The notes under the pieces are model-generated. The model searched no databases and had not been told where the DNA came from. It worked only from the letters and a program-made list of their open reading frames with translations. This document shows, piece after piece, positions 5,926 through 13,839 of a stretch of DNA of 20,974 nucleotides (its first letter is position 1; each line of letters starts with the position of its first letter). This stretch comes from Actinomycetota bacterium (GTDB taxonomy: Bacteria > Actinomycetota > Thermoleophilia > RBG-16-64-13). The position numbers and the translations under genes were made by a program. The stretch lies in NCBI GenBank assembly GCA_003157225.1, contig PMIZ01000470.1:1-20974 (forward strand), written 5' to 3'.

Positions 5926-6819
5926 CTAGACCAGTGGCGCCGGCGCCGCCAGCCCCACCAGAAGCGCTTGCTCCTGCTGCAGGCTCTCGAGCAACGCAAG
6001 GGTCACGGGGCCAGGCCGCCCGGAGCTCACCGCGCGCTCGCCAATGCGAACCACGGGCATGATGTCCCGAGTGGTGGACGCCGAGAACACCTCGGCTCCC
6101 GACGTCGAGCCGGCCTCGATCTCGGCCAACGAGAAGGCACGTTCCTCGACCGGATACCCTGCGCGGCTCGCTATCTCGAGCACATGCTTGCGGGTGATCC
6201 CGGCTAGGATGCGGTTGTCGAGCGGGTGAGTTCGCACAACCCCGCCAAGCACCGCGAACACGTTCGACGACCCACCCTCTCGCACCAGCCCGTCCGGCGC
6301 CATGAAGAGCGCCTCGTGCGCTCCGGCCTCGTGCGCTTCCTCTTTGGCGAGCACGGCTGCCAGCAGATTGGTGGACTTGATGTCGCACCGCGCCCAGCGT
6401 AGGTCCTGTACGGGATGCAGCACTGTCCCAAGAAGGATCTCCTCGCGTGACGGCGCTGGTTTGCCGCGCGCATAGGCAAGCACGGTCGGGTTGGGGGGGT
6501 GCGGAAACAGGAAGTCCCGCGGCGCCCATCCCCGGGTCACCTGCGCGTAGACGCTGCCGTGGTCCACCCCCGACCGGCGTACCAATTCGGGAAGCACTTG
6601 GCCCAGAGCATGCTCGGCGATGGCCTCGCAGAGGCGCACGGCAGCCAGGTTGCGGGCCAGCCGTTCAAGATGGTCCTCGAGCCACACCAGTCGGCCGTTC
6701 ATGACCTTGATGACCTCGTATACACCGTCCGCGAGCTGGAAGCCGCGGTCCTCCACCGGGATCCGCCCCTCGGAGAGCGGCATGTATACGCCGTTCAAAT
6801 ACAGGATCTCACTGTCCAT
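5926..6819 (-). CDS. dat: PLP fold-type IV aminotransferase, D-amino-acid transaminase type
   Basis: This is a class IV PLP enzyme that swaps an amino group between a D-amino acid and a 2-oxo acid. Such enzymes supply D-Ala/D-Glu for the cell wall or degrade D-amino acids. The 297-aa protein has VEDRGFQLADGVYEVIKV near 22-39, YAQVTRGWAPRDFLFP near 91-106, the catalytic Lys148 in RCDIKSTNLL, and REGGSSNVF near 180-188. LDNRILAGITR follows, a cofactor-binding segment typical of D-alanine transaminases rather than branched-chain transaminases. The carboxylate-binding Arg (about Arg101) is present, but the His two residues later in the Bacillus enzyme is Phe here, so the substrate range may differ. 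The ATG at 6819 has GAGG upstream. The start is only 17 bp from the divergent acetyltransferase gene. Confidence 0.85.
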   Translation of the reverse strand: MDSEILYLNGVYMPLSEGRIPVEDRGFQLADGVYEVIKVMNGRLVWLEDHLERLARNLAAVRLCEAIAEHALGQVLPELVRRSGVDHGSVYAQVTRGWAPRDFLFPHPPNPTVLAYARGKPAPSREEILLGTVLHPVQDLRWARCDIKSTNLLAAVLAKEEAHEAGAHEALFMAPDGLVREGGSSNVFAVLGGVVRTHPLDNRILAGITRKHVLEIASRAGYPVEERAFSLAEIEAGSTSGAEVFSASTTRDIMPVVRIGERAVSSGRPGPVTLALLESLQQEQALLVGLAAPAPLV

Positions 6820-6823
6820 CTGC

Positions 6824-6829
6824 TAACCT
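6824..6829 (+). promoter_or_regulatory. Candidate -10 element for a leaderless acetyltransferase transcript
   Basis: TAACCT fits the TANNNT -10 pattern and ends exactly 7 nt before the ATG at 6837, the same geometry as dinB (TATCCT, 7 nt, ATG). No Shine-Dalgarno precedes the gene. No clear -35 is seen, and the element overlaps the 17-bp gap to the divergent transaminase gene. Confidence 0.45.
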
Positions 6830-6836
6830 CGGGTCC

Positions 6837-7289
6837 ATGATCGATTACCGCCCCGCCACTGCTTCAGACGCCCCTCAGGTGCTTTCGCTCCTCGAGGAGA
6901 TAATGGCACACCACGGCGTCGCGCCCCCCGCGCACGACCGCCTGTGCCACACAGTATCCACGATCCTTGACAGTCCGAGCCATCTGCTCTTGGTCGCCGA
7001 CGAGGGCGGGCGGCTTGTGGGCATGTGCGCGCTTCTATTCTCTCAGAGTACCTGGTCGGCCTCACCGGTCTGCGAGTTGCAGGACGTGATTGTCATAGGC
7101 AGCCACCGGCGCTCCGGCGTGGGCCGAGGCTTGCTGAGCGCTTCCGAGAAGATCGCGCGGGCCCGCGGTTGCAGTAGGCTGTTGCTTCTGGCTGAGTACT
7201 GGAACCTGGATGCCCACGCGTTCTATCGCAGTCTCGGACTCGCGGAGAAGACCTGCCTCTACTTCGAGCGCGACCTGACCGACTGCTGA
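6837..7289 (+). CDS. GNAT-family N-acetyltransferase
   Basis: This 150-aa protein has a single GNAT domain, which moves an acetyl group from acetyl-CoA to an amine. The N-terminal IDYRPATASDAPQVLSLLEEI is the usual first strand and helix. SHLLLVADEGGRLVGMCAL gives the central strands. ELQDVIVIGSHRRSGVGRGLL (about 81-101) is motif A, with the pyrophosphate-binding R-x-x-G-x-G turn. The C-terminal WNLDAHAFYRSLGLAEKT is motif B, with the conserved FYRSLGF-like stretch. The acceptor is not predictable; the family includes RimI-like, antibiotic and small-molecule acetylases. The ATG at 6837 is 17 bp from the divergent transaminase start and has no ribosome-binding sequence but a -10 box 7 nt upstream. 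It is convergent with ftsZ. Confidence 0.9.
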   Translation: MIDYRPATASDAPQVLSLLEEIMAHHGVAPPAHDRLCHTVSTILDSPSHLLLVADEGGRLVGMCALLFSQSTWSASPVCELQDVIVIGSHRRSGVGRGLLSASEKIARARGCSRLLLLAEYWNLDAHAFYRSLGLAEKTCLYFERDLTDC

Positions 7290-7301
7290 AGAGTGGCGCG
7301 T

Positions 7302-7313
7302 CGCCGGCCGGCG
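7302..7313. repeat. GC-rich palindrome between convergent genes
   Basis: CGCCGGCCGGCG is a perfect 12-bp dyad in the 73-bp gap between the convergent acetyltransferase and ftsZ genes, with further GC-rich self-complementary sequence around 7297-7355. It could form a hairpin at the 3' end of either transcript. There is no T-tract, so an intrinsic terminator is uncertain. Confidence 0.3.
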
Positions 7314-7362
7314 CGCTCGGGTGGCCGGCGCTCCGTTCTGCGGCAGCATGCCGGCGCCCAGT

Positions 7363-8736
7363 TCACTTCAGGAACGACGGCACCTCGAGGTCGTCGTCGG
7401 GCCTGGACTGGGGCCGAGTCGGGCGCGGAGGTTCCTTGTATGCCGGTTCCCTCTGCGGCTCTCGCCCCGCCGTCACCGGGAAGCGCTGCTCGTCGGAGCG
7501 ATCGTGATCGTGTAGGTGCTCGTGCGAGGTGGCGGTGACCAGTTGCTGCGTAAGCACGTCCTCGCTCGTGGCGTCGAAGCCGGTGGCCACGACGGTGACC
7601 CACAGAGTGTCGCCCAACGATTCGTCCACCACTGCCCCGAAGATGATGTTGGCATCGGGCTCGGCAGCCGCGCTTACAATCTGAGCCACCTCGGTGATCT
7701 CGTGCAAAGACATCTCTTCCCCGCCGCTGATGTTGAGGAGTATGCCGCGAGCTCCTTCGATCGAGGTCTCCAGCAGCGAGGAGTTGAGTGCCATCTCGGC
7801 AGCCCTCGCGCCGCGCCCCTCACCGTGCGCTCGGCCGATGCCCATATGGGCCGTGCCCGCGCCGCTCATGATGGTGCGAACGTCGGCCAGGTCGAGGTTT
7901 ATAAGACCCGGAACCGTGACCAGGTCGCAGATACCCTGCACGCCTTGCCGCAGCACGTCGTCGGCCAGACGGAGAGCTTCCACCATGGTCGTGCTCCTGT
8001 CGGCCACCTCGAGAAGCTTGTCGTTCGGCACCACGATGACCGTGTCCGCCCGCTGCTTGAGAGCGCGAGCTCCTTCGAGCGCCTGCAGACCGCGTCGCCG
8101 GCCCTCAAAAGCAAAGGGACGCGTCACCACCCCGATGGTGAGCGCTCCCAGCGACCTGGCTATCTCGGCCACCACCGGCGCGGCACCGGTACCGGTGCCG
8201 CCCCCTTCGCCCGCCGTGATGAACACCATGTCGCTGCCTTTAAGCACTTCCTTGATCTCTTCGTAGGCCGCCAGGGCCGCGTCGCGCCCCACCTTGGGAT
8301 CCGCGCCCCCGCCCAGGCCCTTCGTGAGGTCCTTGCCGATGCGGAGCTTGTGATCGGCTTCACACATGGCCAGCGCCTGCGTGTCGGTGTTGATGGCGAT
8401 GAACTCCACGCCTTCGAGGCCTGCCTCGAGCATCCGGTTGATGGCGTTGGTCCCCGCTCCTCCGACTCCCACCACCCGGATGACGGCCGGAAAGCTGCGG
8501 GACTGCGGTATCAGCGTGCGCCGGCCCTCGTCGGTGGGGAGAGAATGCGCCGCTTCTTCACCGAGGGCGCCTTCTGAGCCTTCCGCCGGCTCGTCGAGAG
8601 AACCTTGGGTGGCCCCGAACGGTGCTTGGCCTTCGTTGGACGAAGCTAGAGTCTCCTCCTCCGCGGGTTTTGCCGCTTCAGTCGCCCTGAAGAGAGAGCT
8701 GAGACCGCTGTCCTTCATGCTAGATCTTTTTTCCAT
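7363..8736 (-). CDS. ftsZ: Cell division protein FtsZ with long N-terminal extension
   Basis: This tubulin-like GTPase forms the cytokinetic Z-ring. The ATG at 8736 is chosen because GAGAGGTG lies at the right distance; it overlaps the end of parA by 17 nt. A later ATG at 8718 is possible. The 457-aa protein has the FtsZ core from about residue 84 (VIRVVGVGGAGTNAINRM). The GGGTGTG tubulin signature lies at 178-184 and the T7 loop NLDLADVR at 280-287. A variable linker rich in His/Asp/Arg/Pro is followed by the C-terminal peptide DDDLEVPSFLK, which binds FtsA/SepF-type partners. The core looks actinobacterial. The first 80 or so residues (Glu/Ser/Ala-rich, probably disordered) are unusual, since most FtsZ proteins have only about 10-15 residues there. 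It is not in a cell-wall/division cluster but directly after parA. Confidence 0.95.
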   Translation of the reverse strand: MEKRSSMKDSGLSSLFRATEAAKPAEEETLASSNEGQAPFGATQGSLDEPAEGSEGALGEEAAHSLPTDEGRRTLIPQSRSFPAVIRVVGVGGAGTNAINRMLEAGLEGVEFIAINTDTQALAMCEADHKLRIGKDLTKGLGGGADPKVGRDAALAAYEEIKEVLKGSDMVFITAGEGGGTGTGAAPVVAEIARSLGALTIGVVTRPFAFEGRRRGLQALEGARALKQRADTVIVVPNDKLLEVADRSTTMVEALRLADDVLRQGVQGICDLVTVPGLINLDLADVRTIMSGAGTAHMGIGRAHGEGRGARAAEMALNSSLLETSIEGARGILLNISGGEEMSLHEITEVAQIVSAAAEPDANIIFGAVVDESLGDTLWVTVVATGFDATSEDVLTQQLVTATSHEHLHDHDRSDEQRFPVTAGREPQREPAYKEPPRPTRPQSRPDDDLEVPSFLK

Positions 8737-9478
8737 TGAGCACCTCTCTCGCAAGCTGGCGATACGCTTGGGCAGCGCTACTTTCCGGTGCGTATTTGAG
8801 AACCGACTCACCTTTGACCGGAGCTTCTGGGAACTTGATGGTCTTCACGATGGTCGTCTCGAAGACCAGATCGCCGAAGCTGCTTCGCAGAACCTCGACC
8901 GCCTCCCTGCCATGGACCGTACGCGCATCGTACATAGTCGGCACGATGCCGGCAATGTGCACCCCGGGGTTGAGGTTTTCCCGCACCAACTCGAGGGTCC
9001 GTTCCAATTGGGCCAGTCCTCGTAGAGAAAGATACTCGCATTGGACCGGGACTATCACCGCGTCCGAGGCGGTGAGCGCATTGATGGTGAGCAGCCCCAA
9101 CGACGGAGGCGTGTCGATGAGGATGTAGTCATACTCGTCGCGCATTGGCATGAGGGCCTTGCTGAGCACGCGTTCGCGTCCAATGAGCGAGCTGAGAGCG
9201 ATCTCCACCGCCGCTAGATCGATACTTGCAGCCGCGAGGTCTATCTCTCGGTGGAACACGGCCTCCTCGATGGGCACCCCGCTCACCAGCACGTCGTACA
9301 TGCTGGGCCGTACGTCGTCCGGGTTCAAGCCGAGGCTCATGGTCAGGTTGCCCTGCGGATCCATGTCCACGGCAAGCACGCGGTAGCCCAACTCCTTGAA
9401 CGCTACCCCGAGATTGATGGTGGTCGTGGTTTTCGCCACGCCGCCCTTTTGATTCGCGAAGGCCACCACCTTGGCCAA
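8720..9478 (-). CDS. parA: ParA/Soj-family partitioning ATPase
   Basis: This 252-aa Walker-type ATPase is related to chromosome/plasmid partition ParA (Soj). It has the deviant Walker A FANQKGGVAKTTTTINL (residues 7-23), switch I VDMDPQGNLT, and Walker B YILIDTPPSLGLL near 117-129. The C-terminal part, including KGESVLKYAPESSAAQAYRQLA, is typical of the family. The start is TTG at 9478, with GAGGGAG upstream. The stop overlaps the ftsZ start region, suggesting coupled translation. No parB follows. Given the neighbour, it may act in positioning the division ring or chromosome, like MipZ or other orphan ParA proteins, rather than in plasmid partition. That role is inferred from context only. 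Confidence 0.92.
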   Translation of the reverse strand: MAKVVAFANQKGGVAKTTTTINLGVAFKELGYRVLAVDMDPQGNLTMSLGLNPDDVRPSMYDVLVSGVPIEEAVFHREIDLAAASIDLAAVEIALSSLIGRERVLSKALMPMRDEYDYILIDTPPSLGLLTINALTASDAVIVPVQCEYLSLRGLAQLERTLELVRENLNPGVHIAGIVPTMYDARTVHGREAVEVLRSSFGDLVFETTIVKTIKFPEAPVKGESVLKYAPESSAAQAYRQLAREVLNGKKI

Positions 9479-9597
9479 GCTATCTCCCTCACGTCTGGTT
9501 CGTGATGCCCTACTTGGTTCTGATAGCTTTTCGCACGTTGTGCAGGAAATCCTCTGTCAGCGAACCCCGCACTCGTTTCGGCCCCGAGCCGCGGATA

Positions 9598-11043
9598 CTA
9601 GTGGGCCACCGTCTCGAGGCTGGATTCCAAGAACCCCTCCTCCATGGGAGCGGGAGGCTTCTCGGACTCTGAGAACTCCCGCAGCTCCCGCAAGAAATCG
9701 CGGTTCTCACGCACGTGCTCCCAAGCGCGGGCGATCAGATAGCCCTCGATCTGGTGCTTATGGTACATCGGCATCTTCGGTCTGATGGCGACCATCCGTC
9801 TAGCCTTGTAGAAGCGTTTGTGCGCGTGCAGCACCGCCATCTGGAGCTCGTACGGGGTCATGTTCTTGGGCCAATGCACCACGTGGTGCCCGTCGTAGAG
9901 GCTCCAGTTCTTGGTGAAGATGCGGCCCTCGGCCTGCAATTGAGCCGTCTGAGGCGTTCCCGGCAAGGGCGTCAGTACGAGGAACTGAGCACTGTTCAGT
10001 CCATGTTCCACCGCAAAGTCGGCGGTGTGATACAGCGATTCGCAGGTGTCGGAATCGGCGCCGAACACGAACATCCCGTGTGTCTTGATGCCACGGTTCG
10101 CGAGCGCCTCCAGACCTCCGGCCATGTCGTCGATGCTGGATTCCTTGTGGTACTCCTTCAGGGTGGCCGGGTTGACCGATTCCAGCCCCAAGTAGACGAT
10201 GCGGCAGCCGGCGTTGTAGAGCAGATCGAGAAGCTCTCGGTCGATCTTGCCATCCTTGCACACTGAGTCCACTCTGATCTGCGCGTAGAAAGGTGCGCCC
10301 ACTTGCTCTCGGGCCAGCAACGAAAGCAATTCCTTGCCTCTGCGCTTGCTGATAAGGAAGTTGTCGTCGTAGAAGAAGATCTTCCGTGGCTTCAGCCGCT
10401 TGAGTTCCTTGACCACCTGGACCGGCTCGATCATTCGCACCTTGCGGCCGAACATCAGGATCACAGAGCAGAACTCACAGCCGAAGGGGCAGCCGCGCGA
10501 GGCCAGCATGGGGGTGGGGCAAAGGTTGTCGCCCTTCACCACCAGGCTCATGTCGGGCCAGGGAAGGTCGCTGAGTGAGGCCAGCAGGGGCCGCGCCGGG
10601 TTGTGCACGACCTGACCATCCGGGGCCCGGTACGTCAGTCCCAGGATCCTATCCAGCGATCCCTTGCCCTGCAGATACTCGACCAGTTCGGCTAGGGTTT
10701 CTTCTCCCTCGTTGCGCACCACGTAGTCGCAGAAGTCCATCGCCTCATCGGCGAGGAAGGTGACATGCGGCCCACCCATAATGACCGGGATGCCGGCGTC
10801 ACGGACTTTCTGCGCATAACGGTAGGCGCGAACCGCAGTGGAAGTGGTCGTGGAGATCCCAACCACGTCGGAGGAGAAGACGTAGTTCCAGTCGATCTCG
10901 GTGAGGCTTTCCGCATAGACGCGCACCTCGTGCCCCTTGGCGGTCATCAAGGCGCCCAGGAGAGGGAGGCCGAGCCGGATCTGTTTTACGAAGCTGTATA
11001 CGTGGAAGCCCGGTGCAGCAGGCTCGATGAAGGTGATGCGCAC
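9598..11043 (-). CDS. B12-binding-domain radical SAM protein
   Basis: The N-terminal region of about 130 residues is a cobalamin-binding-like Rossmann domain (RITFIEPAAPGF, LGLPLLGALMTAKGHEV, VVGISTTTSTAVRA, IPVIMGGPHVTF). A radical SAM domain follows, with the Cys cluster in ASRGCPFGCEFCSV (C-x3-C-x2-C), which binds a [4Fe-4S] cluster and SAM. The DxHxxG motif for base-off cobalamin is not present, as in many members of this superfamily, so B12 use is uncertain. Later motifs are FFYDDNFLI, IVYLGLESVNP and LTPLPGTPQTAQL. The C-terminal 80 residues are helical and charged. The reaction is unknown; relatives do methylations, ring contractions or hopanoid/pigment modifications. The start is probably GTG at 11043, after AGGTGG; TTG at 11067 is an alternative. 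It is downstream of the histidine kinase gene on the same strand. Confidence 0.88.
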   Translation of the reverse strand: MRITFIEPAAPGFHVYSFVKQIRLGLPLLGALMTAKGHEVRVYAESLTEIDWNYVFSSDVVGISTTTSTAVRAYRYAQKVRDAGIPVIMGGPHVTFLADEAMDFCDYVVRNEGEETLAELVEYLQGKGSLDRILGLTYRAPDGQVVHNPARPLLASLSDLPWPDMSLVVKGDNLCPTPMLASRGCPFGCEFCSVILMFGRKVRMIEPVQVVKELKRLKPRKIFFYDDNFLISKRRGKELLSLLAREQVGAPFYAQIRVDSVCKDGKIDRELLDLLYNAGCRIVYLGLESVNPATLKEYHKESSIDDMAGGLEALANRGIKTHGMFVFGADSDTCESLYHTADFAVEHGLNSAQFLVLTPLPGTPQTAQLQAEGRIFTKNWSLYDGHHVVHWPKNMTPYELQMAVLHAHKRFYKARRMVAIRPKMPMYHKHQIEGYLIARAWEHVRENRDFLRELREFSESEKPPAPMEEGFLESSLETVAH

Positions 11044-11119
11044 ATCCACCTCGCTGTGACTTGGCAAATCGGCAAATATGGTAGCACACCCCCCGGGAGG
11101 GCCAGACCGGAGAGCCGTG

Positions 11120-12562
11120 CTACGAAGGCGTGGCCGGAGCGACGGGGAGTGTGACCCTGAACCGGATGGTAGGCCCTCCTTCTACCAGTTCCACCCGTCC
11201 TCCAAGCACTTCGCAGATCTCCCATACCAGCGAGAGGCCCAGGCCGAGACCTTCGGTGCGACGCCCCGCCCGGCCCCGGTAGAAGCGCGTGAACAGGTGA
11301 CTACGATCCTCCTCGGCGAGCGGTTCGCCGCGGTTGGCCACCTCGAGCACCAGTTCGCGGCCCTGTCGCGTGAGGCGTACGCTCACCGGTCCGTCGTCCC
11401 CGTACTGCACAGCGTTGCGTAGCAAGTTGGCTACCACCTGCCGCAGCATGTCGCCGTCGCCCACCAGGTTCGCGTCCGGGTCGTTCTGCAACGTGATGCG
11501 TCCCGGGTCGGCGAGGCCCGCCTGCACCAGCCGCTCGATCTCCTCACGCACCAGGGCATCCACCGCCAGAGGTGTCATGCTGGGCTCGAACTCGTGCGAG
11601 TCATAGCGAGAGAGCGTGAGGAGCGCGTCGACCAAGCGCCGCAGCCTCGTGGATTCCCGCTGGATGGCCGCGGCGGCCCGCGCTTGCTCCTCTGGGGTGG
11701 TCGCGGTGCCATCGAGGAGGGCCTGCGAGAAGCCCTGTATGGAGGTGAGCGGAGTACGAAGCTCGTGGGCGGCCGACGCGACGAAGCCTCGGAGCGACAG
11801 CTCGCTCTTGCGCACCTCGAGCCGCATGGTCTCCATGCTGTGGGCCAATTCCTGGACCTCCCCGGGGTATGAGCCCGAAACCGGGTGATCGTAGGAACCG
11901 GCCGCCATACTCTCAGCGGCAGCGGTCAACCGGCGCAAAGGCCTGGCCATCCACGCTCCCAGCCCCCAACCGAGCAGAATGGCGAGGGCGACTGCGATGA
12001 CCGCGGATATCAGCAGGGCGCGCAGCACGCCCGTTCGCGCAGTATAGGCACCAGCTCGCGCCAGCATCACGACCGCGAGGCCGTGCGAACCGTCAGCGTT
12101 GGTGATGGGAGCGGCCGCAACAACGATCGGCGTCCTCCGCCCCGAGGAGTTGACTACCGCCCGAAGGACCACACTGGCCGGCTGGGAGCCTCCGAGCCGC
12201 TCAGCCTCCACCCTCAGGAGATCCAGGTACACCCCCTTTGGTGGGATGGTACCGACCTTCGTCACCAACGCGGATGCCTTGAAGACCGCGATGCCCGCTC
12301 CGCTGGGCAGCAATCGCAAGTCGGCCCGCAGGAGGGCGGTGATCACCTTCTCTCCACTCAAGGCCGCGGGAAGGGAGTCGCTCACCCCCTGCACCTGCTC
12401 CGCCGCTCCCACCGCCTGGGCCAGTAGCTGCTGCTTCTGCCTATCGAGCAGGTAGCCGCCGAGGAACGGATAGAACACCACTCCCACGACGACCAGAGTG
12501 AAGATGGATAGAGCCACCAACGCGGCCACCAGGCGCCAGCGGATGGACAGCGAGCGGTTCAA
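11120..12562 (-). CDS. Membrane sensor histidine kinase (HAMP, HisKA, HATPase)
   Basis: This 480-aa protein is the sensor partner of the upstream response regulator. The start is TTG at 12562, giving a TTGA overlap with the regulator stop. Longer readings would run through the regulator gene. TM1 lies at about 10-32 and TM2 at about 179-203. Between them is an extracytoplasmic domain of about 145 residues, including TPIVVAAAPITNADGSHGLAVVM, which looks like a PAS/Cache-like strand set. HAMP follows (about 204-256), then the H-box SAAHELRTPLTSIQGF with His266, the N-box NLLRNAVQYGDD with Asn383, and a G-box EGLGLGLSLV. The G1 box reads NRGEP, with Asn in place of the usual Asp, a known variant. 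It should autophosphorylate and pass phosphate to the adjacent OmpR-type regulator. The signal is unknown. Confidence 0.93.
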   Translation of the reverse strand: MNRSLSIRWRLVAALVALSIFTLVVVGVVFYPFLGGYLLDRQKQQLLAQAVGAAEQVQGVSDSLPAALSGEKVITALLRADLRLLPSGAGIAVFKASALVTKVGTIPPKGVYLDLLRVEAERLGGSQPASVVLRAVVNSSGRRTPIVVAAAPITNADGSHGLAVVMLARAGAYTARTGVLRALLISAVIAVALAILLGWGLGAWMARPLRRLTAAAESMAAGSYDHPVSGSYPGEVQELAHSMETMRLEVRKSELSLRGFVASAAHELRTPLTSIQGFSQALLDGTATTPEEQARAAAAIQRESTRLRRLVDALLTLSRYDSHEFEPSMTPLAVDALVREEIERLVQAGLADPGRITLQNDPDANLVGDGDMLRQVVANLLRNAVQYGDDGPVSVRLTRQGRELVLEVANRGEPLAEEDRSHLFTRFYRGRAGRRTEGLGLGLSLVWEICEVLGGRVELVEGGPTIRFRVTLPVAPATPS

Positions 12563-13266
12563 CGAGCGGCCCCGGCGTCGACTTTGTAGCCGAGCCCCCA
12601 GACGGTCTGGACGATCCGGCCGTGTTCGCCAAGCTTCCTGCGAAGTTGGCCGACATGCACGTCGACGGTGCGGGCGTCTCCGTAGGAGCTGTACCCCCAC
12701 ACCTCTTCGAGCAGACGGTCCCGCGTGATGGCCAACCCACGGTTGACGAGCAGGTAGTGGAGCAATTCGAACTCCTTGGGCGTGAGCTCCACCACGGCGC
12801 CATCCACGCGGACGGTGCGTTCCGCCGGTAGCAACTCCACCCCTCCGAGCACCTGTGCCCCGGTGGCCGGGTCGCCCTGACCGCCGGTCCGGCGTTGCAC
12901 GGCGCGCGCCCGGGCCACTAGCTCACCGGGGCTGAAGGGCTTCACCATGTAGTCGTCGGCCCCCAGCTCGAGTCCGAGGATCTTGTCTTGCTCGGCGTCC
13001 TTGGCGGTCAGGATGATGAGCGGGGCCTGTGAGTACCTTCTGACCGCCTTGAGCACCTCGAAGCCCGACGTGTCGGGAAGCATGAGATCGAGGATGACCA
13101 GCGCGGGATCGCCGTCCCTCACAAGCGTGATGCCGCGCTCGCCCAAGGCGGTGGCGCTCACCTGATAGCCCTCACGGGTCAGGTAGAGTTGCAGCAGTTC
13201 CGAGATGGAGGGGTCGTCCTCGATGACCACTGCACTCGGCCTCACCGCTCCTTCGCGCGCGGGCAT
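12559..13266 (-). CDS. OmpR/PhoB-family response regulator
   Basis: This 235-aa transcription factor has an N-terminal receiver domain: acidic pocket EDDPS near 16-20, phospho-acceptor Asp60 in VILDLMLPD, Thr87 in LTAKD, and Lys109 in DDYMVKPFS. The C-terminal winged helix (about 137-230) includes VELTPKEFELLHYLLVNRG, RDRLLEEVWGY and RTVDVHVGQLRRKLGE. Such regulators bind direct repeats as dimers. The start is ATG at 13266, with GAAGGAAG upstream. The gene overlaps the kinase gene by 4 nt, so they are co-translated. A direct repeat with 11-bp spacing at 13914-13930, upstream of the neighbouring exported protein gene, is a candidate target. Confidence 0.95.
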   Translation of the reverse strand: MPAREGAVRPSAVVIEDDPSISELLQLYLTREGYQVSATALGERGITLVRDGDPALVILDLMLPDTSGFEVLKAVRRYSQAPLIILTAKDAEQDKILGLELGADDYMVKPFSPGELVARARAVQRRTGGQGDPATGAQVLGGVELLPAERTVRVDGAVVELTPKEFELLHYLLVNRGLAITRDRLLEEVWGYSSYGDARTVDVHVGQLRRKLGEHGRIVQTVWGLGYKVDAGAAR

Positions 13267-13304
13267 GATGTCACTTCCTTCTTCCGGGCAATCCAGGCGC
13301 CGAA

Positions 13305-13329
13305 GCGGGGGCCGGTGATCGACCCCCGC
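13305..13329. terminator. GC-rich inverted repeat upstream of the response regulator (possible terminator)
   Basis: GCGGGGG (13305-13311) and CCCCCGC (13323-13329) form a perfect 7-bp stem with an 11-nt loop, between the stop of the exported coiled-coil gene and the start of the response regulator on the minus strand. No T-run follows, so it may attenuate rather than fully stop transcription, or be an operator. Confidence 0.35.
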
Positions 13330-13398
13330 CTGGAAACCCTAATTCTACTTGGTCGGCCCCGGCCCTTGTCCAAGAGCGACCATCTGGCCGTGAGCCCA

Positions 13399-13839
13399 CT
13401 AGTTGCTCGTGCTGGAAGTCGTGGCGTCCAGATACTTGTTGCGGAGGTCGCGCAGCTGCTTGAGCGTGCTCTTCAGCTTGTCACAGGCCTGACGCACCGC
13501 ATCCCGCTGCTGCTTGGCAGTCGCCACCAGCTGGTCGTAGAGGGCCTGGTCGGCGGGCGTCATGTCGGCCCGCAGATGCTGCATCAGGGCCTCCTGCTGC
13601 TTGAGGAACTGATCTCTCTTCTGTTTCAGTGCTTGCTTGGCCTGGGCGATCTGCCCTCGGAGCGTGGCCGTGGAGTTCGAGCCAAGGGTAGACGCGGTGG
13701 TGTCGGCGGCCGCTACCGTCGTCGCGCCTCCCGTCACCGTTTGGCCGCTCGTGGTCGCCCAAGCGACCGTCCCGATGGACACGAAGATGATCGCGCTCCC
13801 GGCTATCACCAGCAGCTTGTGTCTCCAAATCCTTCTCAT
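13399..13839 (-). CDS. Exported or membrane-anchored coiled-coil protein, 146 aa
   Basis: The start is ATG at 13839, with a strong AGGAGG 9 nt upstream; longer in-frame readings lack this and are rejected. Residues 1-30 form a signal or anchor sequence: basic MRRIWRHK, then hydrophobic LLVIAGSAIIFVSIGTVAWA. A Thr/Ser/Ala-rich stretch (about 29-60) is followed by a charged helical region (about 60-138) with AQAKQALKQKRDQFLKQQEALMQHLR and KQQRDAVRQACDKLKSTLKQ, very likely a coiled coil. The tail is TTSSTSN. The helical, extracytoplasmic design recalls Spy/CpxP-like stress proteins, but there is no LTxxQ motif, so no family is claimed. It lies just upstream of the two-component pair, suggesting it is a target or an accessory of that system. 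Confidence 0.75.
   Translation of the reverse strand: MRRIWRHKLLVIAGSAIIFVSIGTVAWATTSGQTVTGGATTVAAADTTASTLGSNSTATLRGQIAQAKQALKQKRDQFLKQQEALMQHLRADMTPADQALYDQLVATAKQQRDAVRQACDKLKSTLKQLRDLRNKYLDATTSSTSN

Noticed and set aside
7516..8577. Long plus-strand open frame (353 codons) opposite ftsZ
   Set aside because: It mirrors ftsZ on the other strand, with low-complexity His/Arg/Gly translation and no start signal.
12563..12700. Upstream extension of the histidine kinase to 12700
   Set aside because: The extra residues come from the regulator gene read in another frame and are Arg-rich; TTG at 12562 with the TTGA overlap is the natural start.
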